A stretch of 16,897 bases of DNA, from positions 1 to 16,897 of the forward strand of contig JAPLUA010000095.1 in the NCBI GenBank assembly GCA_026397855.1. The letters run 5' to 3'. Shown here piece by piece: positions 15,657 to 16,897 of this stretch (positions within the stretch are counted from its first letter, which is position 1; the number at the start of each line of letters is the position of its first letter). The stretch comes from Verrucomicrobiota bacterium (GTDB lineage Bacteria; Verrucomicrobiota; Verrucomicrobiia; Limisphaerales; UBA8199). Position numbers and translations under genes: made by a program. Below the pieces are notes generated by a model, which ran no database searches, was not told the origin of the DNA, and saw nothing but the letters and a program-made list of their open reading frames with translations.

Positions 15657-16262
15657 TCAGAACGAGACCTTCGGCGCTTCCTTCTCTTCCGGCTTCTCAA
15701 TGACGAACAGCTCCGCCGGCCCGAAGTTGAACGGCCCGGCAATCATGTTCGTCGGGAAGGTCTCCCGCTGTGTGTTGTAGCCCATCACCGAATCGTTGTA
15801 GGCCTGGCGGGCGAAGGCCACCTTGTTCTCCGTCGAGGTCAGCTCCTCCATCAGGCGCATCATGGTGGTGTTCGCCTTCAGGTCGGGGTAAGCCTCGGAC
15901 AGGGCAAACAGGCGCCCGAGCGTGCCGGTCAGGGCGGCTTCGGCGCCGGACAGATCCTTCATTGCCCCCGCCTCACCGGGGTTCTGCGCCGCGCGCGCGC
16001 TGGCGGTGGAAGCGGCATTGCGCGCGGCAATGACGGCTTCGAGCGTGCCGCGCTCATGTTTGATGTAGCCCTTGGCGGTCTCGACGAGATTGGGGATCAG
16101 GTCGTAGCGCCGCTTGAGCTGCACGTCTATTTGCGCGAAGGCGTTCTTGTAGCGGTTGCGCAGGGCCACCAGCCGGTTGTAGGCGCCAACCACCCACATC
16201 AGGATGAAGAGGATCGGCACCACCACCACCAGCACCAGAATGATAATCAAGCCTTTAACCAT
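15657..16262 (-). CDS. lemA: LemA family membrane protein
   Basis: 201 residues. One N-terminal membrane helix (about 4-25, GLIIILVLVVVVPILFILMW) is followed by a helical domain, the LemA layout with the long helices outside the membrane. Family patterns are VALRNRYKNAFAQIDVQLKRRYDLIPNLVETAKGY and AYPDLKANTTMMRLMEELTSTENKVAFARQAYND in pieces such as RRYDLIPNLVETAKG and FARQAYNDSVMGYN. The exact role is not settled; it is often found with M48 peptidases, as here, where the peptidase gene follows after 30 bases. The ATG at 16262 precedes the helix directly. Confidence 0.93.
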   Translation of the reverse strand: MVKGLIIILVLVVVVPILFILMWVVGAYNRLVALRNRYKNAFAQIDVQLKRRYDLIPNLVETAKGYIKHERGTLEAVIAARNAASTASARAAQNPGEAGAMKDLSGAEAALTGTLGRLFALSEAYPDLKANTTMMRLMEELTSTENKVAFARQAYNDSVMGYNTQRETFPTNMIAGPFNFGPAELFVIEKPEEKEAPKVSF

Positions 16263-16346
16263 AAATGTCCTTTCGTTTGTTGCCTAACTGCTAGGCCAAA
16301 GCGGACCAGCGGGCAATTACAAAATGGGGGAGGGATTGGAACCGCA

Positions 16347-16452
16347 GGGTTGCACATCCGAAAACCGAAGGCCGAAATCCGAAGGAAGGCCGAAACCCGA
16401 AGTCCGAAAGGGGTGGTTGGGGGCTGTTGGTTTGGCATTCAGCCTTCGGATT
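16347..16452. repeat. CCGAA-type short repeats with inverted copy
   Basis: Units of the form CCGAAA or CCGAAGG occur repeatedly between about 16355 and 16410, and the reverse-complement form CCTTCGGATTTCAG appears at about 16443-16456. Together they form a loose inverted repeat in the gap between lemA and the receiver-Hpt gene. The array may be a decayed repeat of the kind seen in the other gaps. I see no promoter for lemA in it. Confidence 0.6.
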
Positions 16453-16897
16453 TCAGATCCCCAACCACCTCCTCAACCCCGCCTCCGCCCGCTCCGCCTC
16501 TCCCGGCAGCGCCTCCAGCAGCCGCCCCAGCCCCCCCTCATCCCCGCCCTCCGCCACCTCCTCGATTTCCCGAAGGTGCGCCCCAAACCCGACCATCCCG
16601 AACGACAAACTGATCCCCCGCAGCGAATGTGCCAGCTGCCCCGCCTCCTTCAGCCGCCCCCCCTTGACCAGCACCCCAATCTCGACAACCTGCCCAGGCA
16701 GCTCCGCCAGAAAATCCACAATAATACCCCGCACCCCCTCCTCCCCCAGATCCGCGCAAAGCTGTGCCGGCCGCCCCGGGTCGAAACCGACGTCGGGAGC
16801 GTGAGGAGCGTGAGGAGCGTCGGGAGCGTGCGGCACCCCATGCATCTTCAAAACCGCCCCCAGCTCTTGCGCGGTGTAGGGCTTGCTCAGGTAGCCA
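16453..16897 (-). CDS. Receiver-Hpt signalling protein, C-terminal end (5' part outside the window)
   Basis: The frame is open to the right edge, so only the last 147 residues are visible; the start lies beyond 16897. The first visible piece, GYLSKPYTAQELGAVLK, is the end of a response-regulator receiver domain (the conserved K-P of its last strand). A short His-Ala-Pro repeat linker follows. Then comes a histidine phosphotransfer (Hpt) domain with AHSLRGISLSFGM, its phospho-accepting His at codon 16627-16629. This is the tail of a phosphorelay protein, most likely a hybrid histidine kinase. The upstream domains cannot be seen. Confidence 0.8.
   Translation of the reverse strand, partial: GYLSKPYTAQELGAVLKMHGVPHAPDAPHAPHAPDVGFDPGRPAQLCADLGEEGVRGIIVDFLAELPGQVVEIGVLVKGGRLKEAGQLAHSLRGISLSFGMVGFGAHLREIEEVAEGGDEGGLGRLLEALPGEAERAEAGLRRWLGI
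16796..16831. repeat. 9-base in-frame tandem repeat coding the REC-Hpt linker
   Basis: Four consecutive 9-base units of the form GGAGCGTGA, GGAGCGTGA, GGAGCGTCG, GGAGCGTGC lie at 16796-16831. On the minus strand each gives three residues of the His-Ala-Pro or Asp-Ala-Pro type, so the linker is HAP-DAP-HAP-HAP-like. The units keep the frame, so length changes by slippage would alter linker length without a frameshift. Confidence 0.8.

Noticed and set aside
14436..16613. A 725-codon open frame on the plus strand opposite M48 and lemA
   Set aside because: It spans two real genes and a repeat block on the other strand; the product is a low-complexity shadow.

Overview
The window reads as a GC-rich bacterial chromosome segment. 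The mix of genes (an acetylxylan-esterase-like hydrolase, an SGNH/sialate-esterase-type hydrolase, a YtcJ-like amidohydrolase, LemA with an M48 peptidase, a PRC-barrel/BON protein) and the hairpin repeats in the gaps suggest a Verrucomicrobiota-like organism. That placement is inference: no rRNA or other phylogenetic marker is present.

Layout. 1-705: 3' end of an alpha/beta-hydrolase gene. 913-6810 (+): a complete six-gene operon for an energy-converting membrane-bound [NiFe] hydrogenase of the Ech type, in the order echA-B-C-D-E-F. It has an antiporter-like subunit, a NuoH-like subunit, a small FeS subunit, a NuoC-like subunit, a large NiFe subunit and a 2x[4Fe-4S] ferredoxin subunit. 6881-8070 (-): hypB and hypA, nickel-insertion factors, facing the ech operon. 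8260-9939 (+): exported YtcJ-like amidohydrolase. 10043-11221 (-): exported PRC-barrel/BON protein. 11452-12840 (+): conserved protein of unknown function. 12828-13640 (-), 13668-15626 (-) and 15657-16262 (-): SGNH hydrolase, HtpX-like M48 metallopeptidase with a TerB-like tail, and LemA. 16453-16897 (-): C-terminal end of a receiver-Hpt signalling protein running off the window.

How the genes work together. Ech would couple ferredoxin oxidation and H2 evolution, or the reverse, to ion translocation. EchF takes electrons from ferredoxin, EchC passes them to the NiFe site of EchE, and EchA/EchB form the membrane ion-pumping arm. HypA and HypB deliver nickel to EchE. EchE ends right at its CTER tail with no C-terminal extension, which fits the absence of a maturation protease gene here. 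HypC, D, E and F are not in the window.

Three things stand out. The hydrogenase small subunit EchC is fused in frame to a complete GNAT acetyltransferase domain. EchB carries a single in-frame TAA at codon 214, with the rest of the protein reading on in the same frame. Two members of a nested-hairpin repeat family sit in the echA/echB and echD/echE gaps, with compensatory stem changes between them. Further repeats lie at 9948-10045 and 16347-16452.
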